From positions 16,747,800-16,811,799 of the forward strand of contig JANAVB010023996.1 in the NCBI GenBank assembly GCA_029216955.1: 64,000 bases of DNA, given 5' to 3'. Numbering within the stretch: the first letter of the stretch is position 1; every line of letters starts with the position of its first letter. Made by a program: the position numbers and the translations under genes. The stretch comes from Iris pallida. Taxonomy: Eukaryota > Streptophyta > Magnoliopsida > Asparagales > Iridaceae. The notes beneath the pieces were generated by a model. The model worked only from the letters and a program-made list of their open reading frames with translations. It was not told where the DNA came from and ran no database searches. This document shows positions 46,936 to 59,341 of this stretch, piece after piece.

Positions 46936-48052
46936 AGAATTAATTCATCTTATTTGTGAATACATTGACGTCTTTGCCTGGAGTTACGAAGATATGCCGG
47001 GATTAGATCCTCAAATTGCAACTCACAAGCTTAACATTTTGCCGAATGTCAAACCGGTCATACAACAACAATGACAATTCAAGCCTGAAATAATGGATGC
47101 AATTGATGATGAAGTCAAAAAGCTTATAGCTTGTGGCTTTATCAGAGAAGAACAACATCCTGACTGGGTGGCCAATGTCGTCCCTGTCTTGAAGAAGACC
47201 GTAAACGTTCGAGTTTGCATACACTTTCGGGATCTCAATGATGCTTGCCCCAAAGACGAATTCTCTCTCCCAATTACTGATGTTATGATCGACAATACAT
47301 GTGGATTCGAACGAATTTCTTTCATGGATAGGTTTTTTGGATATAATCAAATTCGGATGGATCCTGAAGATAAAAAAACATACTTCATTTCGTACTCCTC
47401 GGGGTGTGTACTGTTATACGGTCATGTCGTTTGGTCTTAAGAACGCAGGTGCAACTTACCAGCGGGCTATGAGCACTCTCTTTCGAGATCATTTGCGAAG
47501 GACTGTCGAATGCTATGTTGACGATATTGCTGTCAAAAGTCGTCTCAAAGAAGATCACATTCAAGATTTAAGAACTATCTTCAATCTATTGCACCAGCAT
47601 CAACTCAAGATGAACCCTACCAAGTCTTTCTTGGGTGTCTCTAGTGGTAAGTTTCTCGGCTTCGTCATTACCTCTAAGGATGTACACGTTGATCCCAAGA
47701 AGATCAAAGCCATTCAAGAGATGCGTCCTCCACACAACCTAAAAGAGCTACGAGAATTCTAAGGTCGATTTGCGTACATCAGGCGGTTCATTTCGAATTT
47801 ATTTGGACGTTGCAGACCATTTACTTAATTAATGAAGAAAGGTGTATCTTTCGTTTGGACAGAAGAATATCAAACGAGCATTTGACGACATAAAGTGGTA
47901 TTTAATGAGTCTACCGGTTCTTGTACCACCGATCTCAGGAATACCCATCTTAATGTATGTCCGAGCAATAGATCATTCATTAGGAGCTTTACTGGCTCAG
48001 AAGAAAAAGGAAGGCCATGAACAAGCCATCTACTATCTCAACCGTACGATGA
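46936..48052 (+). pseudogene. Element E reverse transcriptase and start of RNase H
   Basis: Blocks in order are FAWSYEDMPGLDP, VKKLIACGFIREEQHPDWVANVV, FRDLNDACPKDEFSLP and FMDRFFGYNQIRMDPED. FGLKNAGATYQRAMSTLF, CYVDDIAVKSR (active site, about 47510), KMNPTKSFLGVSSGKFLGF and VDPKKIKAIQEM then follow. The RNase H linker has LVPPISGIPILMYVRA and ALLAQKKKEGHEQAIYYLNRTMM, where B interrupts it. A TGA near 47072, a frame change near 47390, a TAA at 47760 and further changes near 47830 break it. This is characteristic Tat-lineage RT. Confidence 0.9.
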
Positions 48053-50261
48053 TGTCACCTTCGAAATCCGTGTTACGTATTTTCGTATACGTGTATATAT
48101 TTTGGGTCCGTATTTTATTAGTCATGGTTAGCTAGTCATGATTTTATTTTTAGCATGTTGCATTGGCATGGTTATTTTGGCATTTCATTGGTTATGGCTT
48201 AGCTTGGTTCGGTTTAGCTTGGTTTGGTTTGCTTTTTGGGTTCATCATGAACCAAAAGAAAACCCCTACCTACCACCACCATTATCATTTAAAACCTAAC
48301 CCCCTTTCTCTCTCATCTTTACTCTTCATTTATTTCTTCATCTTCTTCCTCTTAACTTCTCCACCTACCAAGAGAAGCTTAGGCATGTGCAACTTGCTTC
48401 ATGGAGAAACTCCATTTTTGTTGTTCTATTGTCTTCCTCGCGAGATTCTAAGATACTTTAGAACTTGGTATTTTTCATTTTGATGGATATTTTTTGTAGA
48501 TCTTTTCCTTGGCTTCAAGAATATGTTATTAGTTATTTTATGCAAGTTTTTCTCATTCATGATAATGTAAGAATAGAATACGATAGTGGCCCGCTGTGGC
48601 ACACTCTTGACAAGTAAACTGACATGATATCTCGATATGCTGTTACGACAGCTAGCCTGACATGACAAGTAGGAACGACCTGGACACCGTGGGTGAATGT
48701 GTTTGTACAAATAAACTGGCACTGTCTTGCATCATGTCTAGGATGGGGATCCCTGAGTACCACGGTCAGGGGTACCCAATGTAATCAACTAAGGCTAATA
48801 AACTAGAATAATTCAGTAGTCATGAAGAGATTTCCCAGCTACAGGGAATCCCGTTATCTGGGCGCACTAAGTGGACTTGTAGCCTACCGACGAGTAGGGC
48901 ACATTTCCAGCACACAGTCATGTGGTGCACCCTTCATAAACGAACATTCGACCCGGATAACCAGATGGTCTGCAGGGCTTGTGGCTGTTGGGATAATCTC
49001 ATTGCATCTTGCTAGTAACTAGGCTGTGATAACCCTAGTTAGTTAAAAGTATCAAGCCGTACTCTTGATTGGCCGTGATTGATTGGATGGAGTTTATTCC
49101 AGCTTAGTCTTATCCTGATCCTGTGCAAGATTGTGACATGACATGATTATTGATGTTTGTCTTAACAATAACGATCGGGGGTCCAGTTCTGTTCAGGCGA
49201 AGGTTACAACCCCGGTCCTTATTTGGTTTAAGGGTTGTAACCTGGCTCCCTGAGCAGTTCTGTGTCCTCTCTTCATTTATTGTCTTATTTCAACCCCATG
49301 CCATGTTCATTATGTTTTACCTTACCTTAATACCATGATTATTTATACTAGCCTTAGCAATAAAGATCAGGGGCCCAGTTCTGTTCAGGCGAAGGGTTTC
49401 AACCCCGGTCCTTGTTTGGTTTAAGGGTTGTAACCTGGCTCCCAGAGCAGTTCTGTGTCCTCTCTTTGTTTATTGTCTTCACTATACCAATAGTATTTGG
49501 GACGGATCTCTATTCAGGTGAAGGGTTACAACCCCGGTCCTTGTTTGGTTTAAGGATTGTGACCTGGCTACTTGAATAGTTTTCTCGTACTCAGTTTACT
49601 GTTGTTATCTCTATTATTATTAATTCTTTATTTTTTATCTTTAATATTCTATTGTGATATGCTGGTTTTAGTTCCTAATTGAAGCCTCTTTCTGGCACTT
49701 GCTCTTTCTGGGGTCTGACCCAGCTGGTTTTGTGTGGCCAGATATCGGAGCAGCACCTGAGGATCCATCTGTCTTCCAGCCAGATGGTGACCACCAGGCG
49801 TAACCCTGGCAACGAGTGGGTTTCTTTTGTCCTCCCACTTTATTGTAAAAATTATTCTTTTGAGGCGTTTAGCCGGCGAGCACGTGTTAGCTCGTATTGC
49901 ACCTTTATTTACTGTCTGCCTACGGGCTGTAACATGATTGATAGATCCTACGGTTGATCATGTATGACTGAACTCTTGTTAGTCTTGACATTTTGTACGA
50001 CTAGCTTCATGATCATCCAATATGAATTGTATGGGACGCCTTGCAATTATATATTTGGTGCTCTGACATCTTGTAACTATTATTGCTTGCTTGAGATTGA
50101 GACAATAGGCTTGTTCTTGACCATAGGAGACTGTTGGCTTGTAGTTAAACCCTTATGTATCTAGACAGCCGTGACCGTATAGCGAGGTGGGTTGCACTTC
50201 AATATACGTAGCTGGCTATATACGCCCTCGCTCTCCAGTATTCTGGTTCTGGGGCATTACA
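48053..50261 (+). repeat. Element B 5' LTR
   Basis: It runs from TGTCACCTTCG to GGGGCATTACA, 2209 bp. Its latter half is clearly related to the LTR of A (CTACAGG-AATCCCG block, GGGTTACAACCC hairpins, and TTGAGGCGTTTAGCCG with the terminal GTATTCTGGTTCTGGGGC). It lacks the AGCGTACGCT array. Confidence 0.92.
49180..49585 (+). repeat. Triplicated hairpin unit in the LTR of B
   Basis: Three units at about 49180-49260, 49370-49455 and 49500-49585 share GTTACAACCCC, CGGTCCTT and GGGTTGTAACCTGG or close variants. The arms GGTTACAACCC and GGGTTGTAACC are perfect reverse complements about 19 bp apart. The flanks CTGTTCAGG and CTGAGCAG can extend the stem. The 3' LTR repeats the array at 56395-56805. 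Element A has a single copy (27131-27205). Confidence 0.88.
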
Positions 50262-50460
50262 TGGTTTTAGTGGTGGCCCATGCAGGTCTTGTAAATCAAG
50301 ATATGTGAGGGTTTACCTAATAGATGTCTCAATCAGTACTCGCCCTTGATCTCTACTCGTATCCTCTGAATCCCTGAATTCTTGACCTGATCACATGCTT
50401 GTATCGTTGATCTGTCCTGGTCCTTTCTTATTGTTTTCTATGTCATCTTCTTCAGTAGCA
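50262..50460 (+). promoter_or_regulatory. Element B leader with conserved primer-site region
   Basis: It starts TGGTTTTAGTGG, continues TGGCCCATGCAGGTC and is almost the same as the leader of A. The function as PBS is inferred from its position at the LTR end. Confidence 0.6.
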
Positions 50461-51752
50461 TTGTTCCTGGACCTGCCGATCAGTAAGACGGAGCACCTCC
50501 CGTGGACCAGCAGCAACCTGGAGATCAAGCCCACCATTCAGGAGTAGCCTCCAGAGTTATGCCTACTGGAGGAGAGCCACCAGTTCAGCCTGTCCAGCCT
50601 GCAGAGCCTGATGATGGTACTTTGGTGGGTCTCATCAGGTCACTATTAGCCTCCCAGGATCGTCGAGGAGATGCCTTGTACCAGGCGGTGGCAGACGCTT
50701 TGGCCAGAGGAGGTCATCAGGGTAATAGCGCGGCCAACAGCTTCAAGCGCTTGAACCCTCCCTTCTTCGACGGTAGTGAAGATGTGATCGCTGCAGATGT
50801 ATGGCTTCAGGATACATAGGTGATTCTAGAAGCAGCCAGGACTCCAGAGAACGAGAAGGTGGCCGTGGTACGCCTGCAGTTATTGGATCTTGCCCGCAGC
50901 TGGTGGACGGCACAGGCCGTTGGATTAGTGGCCACTATTGTCTGGACAGTATTCATGGAAAGATTCCAGACCAAGTACTTCGATGCTATAGCTCGGTACG
51001 ATCTACAGACGAGGCTCACCAATCTGAAGCAGATGGGAAGGACGGTCGATGGTTATACGGCCGAGTTCTCCAGGCTTAGTCGGTTTACTCCCACCTTGGT
51101 GGCGACCGAGTTCGATAGAGCCCAGCGGTTCCAGCAAGGGCTCCACCTAGAGATTTTGTTGGCGGTGGAGCAGTTTGAGCATCAGACCTTTGTCGCAGTA
51201 CTGAGGGCAGCCTGGAGGCATGAATATACCTCCCAGAGGATCGTGGATAGGACCGGAGGTCGGAAGCGATCCCGCAGCCAGATGAATCAGTCATCAGCAC
51301 CAGCCCCGGCAGCCAGGGCTTTGACCATTGGAGTTCCGAGGCGGGCGGCCTCAGTGTCATCGGTTCAGCATTCTACTCCGACGCACCCTCAGCAGCAGAA
51401 GCAGAAGCAGTCTTCCGCAGTGGGATATTCACACTGCGGGATGCCAGGGCATGTGGTGTCAGAGTATCGCAGAGCACAGGGTTTGTGCTTGGTTAGTGGT
51501 ACCCCGGACCACAGGGTTGGGAACTGCCCGAACAGGGGGAGTTCATCAGTTTTCTCTAGTCCTTCAGTTAGAGGACCAGCACCAATCCAGCAGCAGCAGC
51601 AGCAGCAGTACCCGTTTTCGAGGCCATTGCCGACGCAGGACCAGGCATTCCAGCAGCAGAGACCGCAGCAGTATGTCCAGGCCCAAGCCCTGATCCAGAG
51701 CAGGCAGAGGAATTTTTAGCAGAGGGGACCCGCACCCAGAAGACATGGTCAA
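50461..51752 (+). pseudogene. Element B gag with zinc-knuckle region
   Basis: The frame (clear from 50502) has the same blocks as gag of A: RLNPPFFDGSEDVIAADVWL, RSWWTAQA, FQTKYF and EFSRLSRFTPTL. In the knuckle region the second Cys pair is damaged (SHCGMPGHVVSEY and SGTPDHRVGNC in place of full CX2CX4HX4C). A CAG repeat encodes a Gln tract near 51585. Stops are TAG at 50817 and TAG at 51717 (CAG in A). The downstream frame is the same and runs into pol. Confidence 0.86.
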
Positions 51753-54700
51753 GTGCTGGCTTTGACCATGGAAGAAGAAGGAATAGCACCAAGTGAGGTA
51801 GTGGCAGGTACTATTCTCGTCAACAACTTTTCAGCTTCAGTATTATTTGATTCCGGTGCCTCGTATTCATTTATATCTACACGATTCGCAACACGGGTAG
51901 GATTGGAGCCCGAGTCATTATCAGTAAGGCTCAATATACTTACTGGTAACGGACTTGTGGGAGTAGATAGAGTGCTTTTCTCGTATCGGATCGTAGTTAG
52001 CGGTAGAGAGTTTCCTGCTAGATTGATAGAGTTCCTGATGGTCGATTATGATGTGGTCTTAGAGATGGATTGGTTGAGGGACCAGTATGCTAGGATAGAC
52101 TGCCACATTGGCAGGGTTATTTTTAGCATTCCAGGCGAGCCAAAGTTTTTCTTCTCCCGAGGCAAAGTTGAACCTTCTTCTCCAGTATTGCGGATGGCAG
52201 TAGCAGTAGTACAGTTACCTCGTATAGTCAAAGAGTTTCTAGATGTTTTCCCAGAAGAGCTTCCATGGATGCCGCCAGAGCGAGAGATCGAGTTTACCAT
52301 CGACTTGATTCCCGGGACAGCTCCAGTGTCAGAGAGAGTCTACAGGATGGCGCCGTCAGAGCTAGAGATATTATATACAAGATGATTGAAGAACTCATAA
52401 CCAAGGGATTCATTCGTACAAGTGGATCGCCTTGGGGAGCCTCGATTCTTCTTATGAAAAAGAATGATGGTACGTCCAGATTATGTGTAGATTATCGTAT
52501 CTTGAACTCAGTGACAATCAAGAACAGATACCCTCTCCCAAGGATAGATAACTTATTTGATCAACTCAAGGGGCAGCAGTATTCTTGAAGATTGACTTGC
52601 GATCAGGATACCATCAGATTAGAGTCAGAGAGCAGGACATCCCGAAGACAGCTTTCAGATCTAGATATGGGCATTGGAAGTTCCTTGTGATTCCATTTGG
52701 AGCAACCAATGCGCCGGCAGTATTCATGGACTTCATGAATCGTATCTTTATGCCTTATTTGGATCAGTTCGTGATTATGTTCCTAGACGACATCCTAGTC
52801 TACAGCAAGAGTGAGGCGGAGCATGAGCAGCATCTCCGTGTGGTTCTTCAGATTCTCAGAGAGCAATAATTGTATGCCAAGTTCAGTAAATGTGAGTTCT
52901 GGCTCGATCACATTTCGTACTTGGGTCATATCATCACCCGAGGAGGAGTTGAAGTGGATCCCCAGAAGATCGTGGCTATTGAAACGTGGCCGGTGCCTAG
53001 CACAGTGGCAGAAATTCATAGTTTTCTTGGCTTGGCCGGCTACTACTGGCGATTTGTTTCAGACTTTGCTCGAATTTCAGCGCCATTGACCCAGTTGACC
53101 CGCAAGGATGTGCAGTTTGCTTGGACAGCAGAGTGCCAGGATTCTTTTGAGAGGTTGAAGTGAGGCTTGATGACGGCTCCTATTCTTACGCTTCCAGATG
53201 GAACCAAAGGATTCTCAGTGTATTGTGATGCTTAGGGCAGAGGTTTAGGATGTGTTCTAATGCAGCATGGGAAGGTAATAGCTTATGCGTCACGACAACT
53301 TCGTGATCATGAGAGGAATTACCCAACCCATGACTTGGAGCTGGCAGCAGTAGTGTTTGCACTTAAGCTTTGGAGGCACTACTTGTATGGAGATAGGTTA
53401 GAGATTTTTACCGACCATAAGAGTCTGAAGTATGTGTTCACCCAGAAGGATCTTAACATGCGTCAGAGGAGATGGCTAGAGCTGCTTGTGGATTATGACA
53501 TCAACTTGCAGTATCATCCTGGGAAGGCCAACGTTGTTGCGGATGCATTGAGCAGGAGAGCCGGTGTTTATTTCCTAACAGCGCAACCGGAGCTGTTAGA
53601 CGATCTTCAGAAGATGGATATAAAAGTTGTCCTACCATCCAGTATGGCATTGATAGCCAGCATACAAGTTCAGTCCACTATAGTCGAGAGGATCCGGATG
53701 GCGCAGTCAGCAGATTCCAAGCTTCAGCGACTCAGAGCAGAGTGTGAGGTAGGACGAAGACCAGAGTTATGTATCCATGAAGACGGTACACTTCGACATG
53801 GTACGCGTCTTTGTGTACCCAGTGGAGATATCATACAGGAGATCATGGCAGAGGCCCACAGTTCGCAGTATTCCATTTATCCCGGTGGCACGAAGATGTA
53901 CCGTGATATCCGCCAGCACTTTGGGTGGAATGGCATGAAGAGCGAGATAGCCCGGTTTGTCTCTCGTTGTTTATTCTGCCAACAAGTTAAGGCTGAACAT
54001 CAGAGACCAGTTGGACTACTTCAACCATTGCCAATTCTAGAGTGAAAATAGGAGCATATAACCATGGATTTTGTGACTGGATTGCCTAGATCCCCGGCTG
54101 GCAGAGACGTTATTTGGGTTGTCATAGACAGGCTCACAAAAGTGGCTCACTTTCTTCCGTTCAGAGTTGGTCAGTCGACGGCTCAGCTAGCAGAGATGTA
54201 TCTCCGGCAGATTGTCAGATTGCATGGTGTACCAGTCAGTATCACCTCGGATAGAGATTCCAGATTTACGTCACACTTTTAGCGTAACTTGCAAGAGAGT
54301 TTGGGGACTCGTCTCCAGTTCAGCTCAGCATATCACCCACAGACAGATGGCCAGTCAGAACGCACGATCCAGACTCTCGAAGATATGTTGAGATCTTGTA
54401 CGCTCGACTTCGGTGGTTCGTGGGAAGATCACCTGCACCTGGTGGAGTTCTCGTGCAACAACAGTTTCCAAGCTAGTATCCAGATGGCACCGTTCGAGGC
54501 ACTGTATGGTAGGAAGTGCCGATCTCCACTAGCATGCGACGATGTCGAAGAGAGACAGATGCTCGGTCCAGAAATAATTGTTCAGACCGTTGAGGTGGTC
54601 AGGAGAGTCAGATATCATCTTCGAGTTGCCCAAGATCGCCAGCGTCATTGGGCCGATTCTCATCGGCGCCCTCTTGAGTTTTCTGTCGGCGACCATGTAT

Positions 54701-55107
54701 TCCTGAGGATTTCGCCTAACCGTGGCGTCATTCATTTCGGCATGCGGGAAAAGCTTAGTCCTCGGTATATAGGGCCATTTGATATTCTGGAGCGAGTAGG
54801 AGATGTATCCTATCATCTCGCTCTTCCACCATCGCTAAGTGAGGTGCAAGACGTATTCCATGTATCCCAACTACGATGGTATATTCCGGACCCGAGCCAC
54901 ATCCTGGATCATTCGGAATTAGTTGTTGGTACCAACCTTTCGTATGAGGAGAGGCCCGTGTCTATATTGGACCGAAGAGAGAAGACACTCAAGAACAAGA
55001 CTATCAAGTTAGTCCGAGTTGCTTGGGGTCATCACTCTTTGGGTGAGTCAACGTGGGAGCGTGAGGATGATATCCGATCGTGATATCCCGACCTATTTGA
55101 CTCGTGA
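51753..55107 (+). pseudogene. Element B pol: protease - RT - RNase H - integrase - chromodomain, broken
   Basis: The protease has [11 protein letters not shown] has [31 protein letters not shown] and FLDDILVYS (about 52780). RNase H has [13 protein letters not shown] and [10 protein letters not shown]. Integrase has [14 protein letters not shown], the [15 protein letters not shown] start and [21 protein letters not shown]. The chromodomain is [17 protein letters not shown]. Relative to A there are 2 extra bases near 52375 and 1 missing base near 52570. Stops are near 52867, 53161 (TGA; CGA in A), 53236, 54043, 54280 (TAG; TGG in A) and 55081 (TGA; CGA in A). The final stop is TGA at 55105. 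Confidence 0.9.
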
Positions 55108-55239
55108 GGTATAATATCTTTCTTATGCCTTACACTTCGAATCCTTGCTTGCATATTTGCTTGCTTGATTGATTGCTTAGCTGTAGATTATATCTGATAG
55201 TATAACTTGTCCCGACACCTCTAGCCTCTTTAATTAAAT

Positions 55240-55273
55240 TTCGAGGACGAAATTCTGTTAAGGTGGGTAGAGT
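55240..55273 (+). promoter_or_regulatory. Element B polypurine tract
   Basis: TTTCGAGGACGAAATTC, then AAGGTGGGTAGAG, lie directly before the LTR start TGTCATCCTCG. Confidence 0.75.
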
Positions 55274-56815
55274 TGTCATCCTCGAAATCTGTGTTACGTA
55301 TTTTCGTATACGTGTACGTATTTCGGGTCCGTATTTTATTAGTCATGGTTAGCTAGTCATGATTTTATTTTTAGCATGTTGCATTGGCATGGTTATTTTG
55401 GCATTTCATTGGTTATGGCTTAGCTTGGTTCGGTTTAGCTTGGTTTGGTTTGCTTTTGGGTTCATCATGAACCAAAAGAAAACCCTTACCTACCACCACC
55501 ATCATCATTTAAAACCCAACCCCCTTTCTCTCTCATCTTTACTCTTCTTTATTTCTTCATCTTCTTTCTCTTAACTTCTTCACCTACCAAGAGAAGCTTA
55601 GGCAAGTGCAATTTGCTTCATGGAGAAACTCTATTTTTGTTGTTCTATTGTCTTCCTCGCGAGATTCTAAGATACTTTAGAACTTGGCATTTTTTATTTT
55701 GATGGATATTTTTTTGTAGATCTTTTCCTTGGCTTCAAGAATATGTGATTAGTTATTTTATGCAAGTTTTTCTCATTCATGATAATGTAAGAATAGAACA
55801 CGATAGTGGTCCACTGTGGCACACTCTTGACAAGTAAACTGACATGATATATCTCGACATGCTGTTACGACAGCTAGCCTGACATGACAAGTAGGAACGA
55901 CCTGGACACCGTGGGTGAATGTGTTTGTACAAATAAACTGGCACTGTCTTGCATCATGTCTAGGATGGGGATCCCTGAGTACCACGGTCAGGGGTACCCA
56001 ATGTAATCGACTAAGGCTAATAAACTAGAATAATTCAGTAGTCATGAAGAGATTTTCCAGCTACAGGCAATCCCGTTATCTGGGCGCACTAAGTGGACTT
56101 GTAGCCTACAGACGAGTAGGGCACATTTCTAGCACACTGTCACGTGTTACATCCTTCATAAACGTACATTCGACCTGGATAACCGGATGGTCTGCAGGGC
56201 TTGTGGCTGTTGGGATAATCTCATTGCATCTTGCTAGTAACTAGGCCTGTGATAACCCTAGTTAGTTAAAAGTATCAAGCCGTACTCTTGATTGGCCGTA
56301 ATTGATTGGATGGAGTTTATTCCAGCTTAGTCTTATCCTGATCCTGTGCAAGATTATGACATGACATGATTATTGATGTTTGCCTTAACAATAACGATCG
56401 GGGGTCCAGTTCTGTTCAGGCGAAGGGTTACAACCCCGGTCCTTGTTTGGTTTAAGGGTTGTAACCTGGCTCCCGAAGCAGTGTTGTGTCCTCTCTTCGT
56501 TTATTGTCTTATTTAAACCCCATGCCATGTTTATCATGTTTTACCTTATCTTAATACCATGATTATTTATACTGGCCTTAGCAATAAAGATCAGGGGTCC
56601 TGTTCTGTTCAGGCGAAGGGTTACAACTCTGGTCCTTGTTTGGTTTAAGGGTTGTAACCTGGCTCCCAGAGAAGTTCTGTATCCTCTTTTCGTTTATTGT
56701 CTTCACTGTACCAATAGTATTTGGGACGGGTCTCTATTCAGGTGAAGGGTTACAACCCCGGTCCTTGTTTGGTTTAAGGGTTGTGACCTGGCTACTTGAA
56801 TAGTTTTCTCGTACT
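55274..56815 (+). repeat. Element B 3' LTR, truncated by element F
   Basis: It matches 48053-49594 closely and then stops at CTCGTACT, immediately before the LTR of F. It contains the three hairpin units. GTACT is the expected left copy of the target duplication of F. Confidence 0.92.
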
Positions 56816-58984
56816 TGTTTGCCATTAAAATTATTTTGATTGAAATCTTAATACAAACAGAACAGTGATACAATATAGGACTTAGATGTAGTCCTAGGAG
56901 TACACTTTTGTTTAAGCTGGGTCCTTAGTGCCAATGGAGCGAGTGGTAATGCGTTGACTCCGTTGACCGGCTGACGGCGGTTATCGGTTCTCTGAAGGTG
57001 TTGATTGCTCTGGGTGCTGGAGCTTGCTGAGAGGAGGAAGACGTTGAGTGTCTAGGACTGCCTCTCTGGTGATTCTCTGTTGTGGATTCTTTTTGAGTCT
57101 TGTGTGTTCTGAGTCTCTGTATGTGTGTGAAGGAGATGACCCTTCTATTTATAGTTTTGTAGGCTGGCTGCTCATGCGTGCATGCAGGATGCGCCGGTGT
57201 GGGGATGCCACATAGAGGTTGCTGATGGAGGCGCACGGATGCTGCGCCCTGATCGAGGGGGAGAACTCTTCATACTGCTGTTGTGAGCCGGCACGTAGCA
57301 GAGAGAAGATCTTTCTGTTGCTGAAATCTTGGACGAGTTGAGTCAAAGGACACGTGTCATCGACTCATGGTTCGAAGATCTCGGATTTGGTGGAGAGGAG
57401 TGATCTGGTGGGCTGCGCCTTGGATTGGGCGCAGGAGGAGGCTGCGGCTCATAACCTTTAGGAGTTACAAACCATTTGGGGCGCATGGCTTTTGAGGCGC
57501 ATGCAGGCGACTTTCCTTCTGTCTTTCAGGATCAGAGAGCTGTCTGAGGCGCATGGCTTTTGAGGCGCATGCTGATTTGGACGCATGGCCGTAGAGACGC
57601 ATGCTGATTTGGACGCATGGCCGTAGAGGCGCATGCTGATGGTGGAGTGGCCACGTGGCAGTAGCCGTCGAAACAAAGTCATGATGATGCTGACGTTGCC
57701 GACGCTTCGTTTTCTGAATAAAGCTGTCAACTGTTCAGACTTTGGGAGGCGTGCTGCCAACTCTGTCAGTTCAGCATTTAATGTTGGTGACGTTCGATGG
57801 ACAGCTGAGTGGGCGCGTCGGTTGGCGTTCCACTCGGTATGGAGATGTGTGGGGGCGCACCTTCTGTAATGCGCCGAGTATTGTAAGGCGCGTCTGTGTG
57901 ATGCGCCTGATGCCGAAGGGCGCGTCCGTGTGATGCGCTGTCTGGCTGGTGTATCGGACATGTCTTTTAATGATGCGGCTGTCTCGCTCTTCGAGTGCCA
58001 TAAATAGCCGTTTGGCTGAATTCGAGGCGTCCGGTTCATCCATTTAATGTAAATTCATTGCACAGAATTCGGAGGGTCATCCACTTGGCGCGTGGGTTTG
58101 ATCTGCCCGGCCTATAAATAGTGGCATGGAGAGAAGATTTGCTTCTCATTCCCTCACGTACTTCCAACATGAACTTGAACATGCGGGTGCATTCTGTTGA
58201 CGAAGTGCTCCCGAGGGTGAAGATGAGACGCTGTGTTGTCTTCGATGCACTTGAAGGTGACTGTTACATCCAAAAGACGGAGTCGAGGGCTTCCGAGGCA
58301 GGCGGAAGGTGCCTGTTGCATCCAAAGATAGGGATGCTCGGGCCTTGTCCCCGTTATTCCGGAAGAGCCGTAGATCGGAATGGCGGTGCTAGGCTTTAGC
58401 AGCGGTTTCGATCACGGTCTTCCTTCGGCTTTGGAGGCTCTTTCGAAGCCTCCCCTGGCCACAGCATTTGCAGTGCTCTTCTCTTTCTTGGTTCCAGCCA
58501 GAGGGTTAAATGCTTTGCTTGGCGAAGCACTTATCAGGTGAGCCTGGCTGGAAGAGCGACACATAACTGGGCTCTGCTCGGCCAGGTGAGCCTGGCTGGA
58601 AGAATTTGGCTGAAGGGATGCACATAACTGAGCTGGATGCACATGACTGAGCTGCTGAAGATATGGTGGGATGCGCCTGGTTGGAGGCGCATGATGTCTG
58701 CTGCGCCTGATGACAGCGCATGGTGACTGGCAGCGCATGATGACTGCTGCGCCTAACTGGAGGCGCATGGTGGCCGTTGGCTGTAGACTTAGGATCTTTT
58801 CTTTGTAGAAATTCTCCTTTGTACAACCTTTTCTAGACATGTAATAGACTTTTATATATAAATAAAAAGTCCTTCTTCAAATGTCTATACTTATTGACTT
58901 TGCTGTGAAGTTCTTCGTCTGAGTTCTGGCGCATGTAGTGTCTGGCGCATGGGCTTTCTGTTTGTGAAATTCCATGCTTCTACA
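56816..58984 (-). repeat. Element F 3' LTR
   Basis: It is 2169 bp and complete, from TGTAGAAGCATG (58984) to ATGGCAAACA (56816) on the minus strand. GCGCATG/CATGCGC words occur dozens of times, densest at 57480-57650 and 58660-58770. A minus-strand TATA box lies at 57145-57154 (CTATAAATAG). ORFs in it, including a 193-codon minus-strand one, are repeat readings and unsupported. Confidence 0.85.
58112..58121 (+). promoter_or_regulatory. Plus-strand TATA box inside the LTR of F
   Basis: CTATAAATAG with a downstream GGAGAGAAGATTTGCTTCTC segment resembles the promoter region at 59238 (TATAAATAG followed by GGAGAGAGAAAGGGTTCTTC). It faces toward the antisense gene. It could be a second start or an old duplicate of that promoter. 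Confidence 0.4.
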
Positions 58985-59010
58985 AGACCCCCTTCAAAGT
59001 TTTCAAAACT
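58985..59010 (-). promoter_or_regulatory. Element F polypurine tract
   Basis: On the minus strand CTTTGAAGGGGGTCT sits immediately before the LTR start TGTAGAAGC. This fixes the strand of F and shows that the LTR is the 3' one. Confidence 0.82.
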
Positions 59011-59237
59011 TTTGAATAAGCTTTGGAATACTTTGAATAAGAAGCATGGAGTCAGGGCGCATGATTTCTGGGCGCATGCCTGTTCGGGCGCATGCTCTTC
59101 TCAGTTAATGATGATGGTGCCTCGGTAACCGAAAAGATTAATGATGATCTTTTGGTTTTATTTGCTGCTATCCTTGCACAGAACCCGAGGCGACGGCTGA
59201 GATCATACGTCATCTGTTCACGCGTGCGACCAAGCCC

Positions 59238-59246
59238 TATAAATAG
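59238..59246 (+). promoter_or_regulatory. TATA box of the antisense gene in F
   Basis: TATAAATAG stands about 95 bp before the ATG at 59342. It is followed by a CT-rich leader (GGTTCTTCTTCTCTGTGCC), the usual look of a plant promoter and 5' UTR. Confidence 0.6.
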
Positions 59247-59341
59247 GTAAGAGTTGGAGAGAGAAAGGGTTCTTCTTCTCTGTGCCTCTGCTTCTTTAGA
59301 GTTTCTTCTTCAAAAACCCTAACTTCTCCTTCCTCGAGAGA

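Larger units (their letters stand above)
40614..48052 (+). mobile_element. Element E: Tat/Ogre-like retrotransposon, left part
   Basis: The order is LTR, duplicated PBS, ORF1, gag, protease-like region, linker, RT and the start of RNase H. It is inserted in the LTR of C and interrupted at 48052 by element B within the RNase H coding region (after AIYYLNRTMM). The RT (FMDRFFGYNQIRMDPED, FGLKNAGATYQRAMS and YVDD) is of the Tat type, which lacks a chromodomain and is distinct from the Tekay RT of A, B and C. Frames are broken by stops and at least three frameshifts. Confidence 0.9.
48053..56815 (+). mobile_element. Element B: Tekay-like retrotransposon, 3' LTR cut by element F
   Basis: It has 5' LTR (48053-50261), leader, gag, pol, PPT and 3' LTR (55274-56815). 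It is inserted in the RNase H region of E; the left duplication would be GATGA (48048-48052). Its 3' LTR stops at GTACT (56811-56815), where the LTR of F begins. In the 5' LTR the same point continues CAGTTTACTG, so about 0.67 kb of the 3' LTR should lie beyond F. Gag-pol is closely similar to that of A but has more stops and some frameshifts. Confidence 0.92.

Noticed and set aside
57458..58039. 193-codon minus-strand ORF in the LTR of F
   Set aside because: Its sequence is a reading of the GCGCATG repeats and it lies wholly within an LTR.
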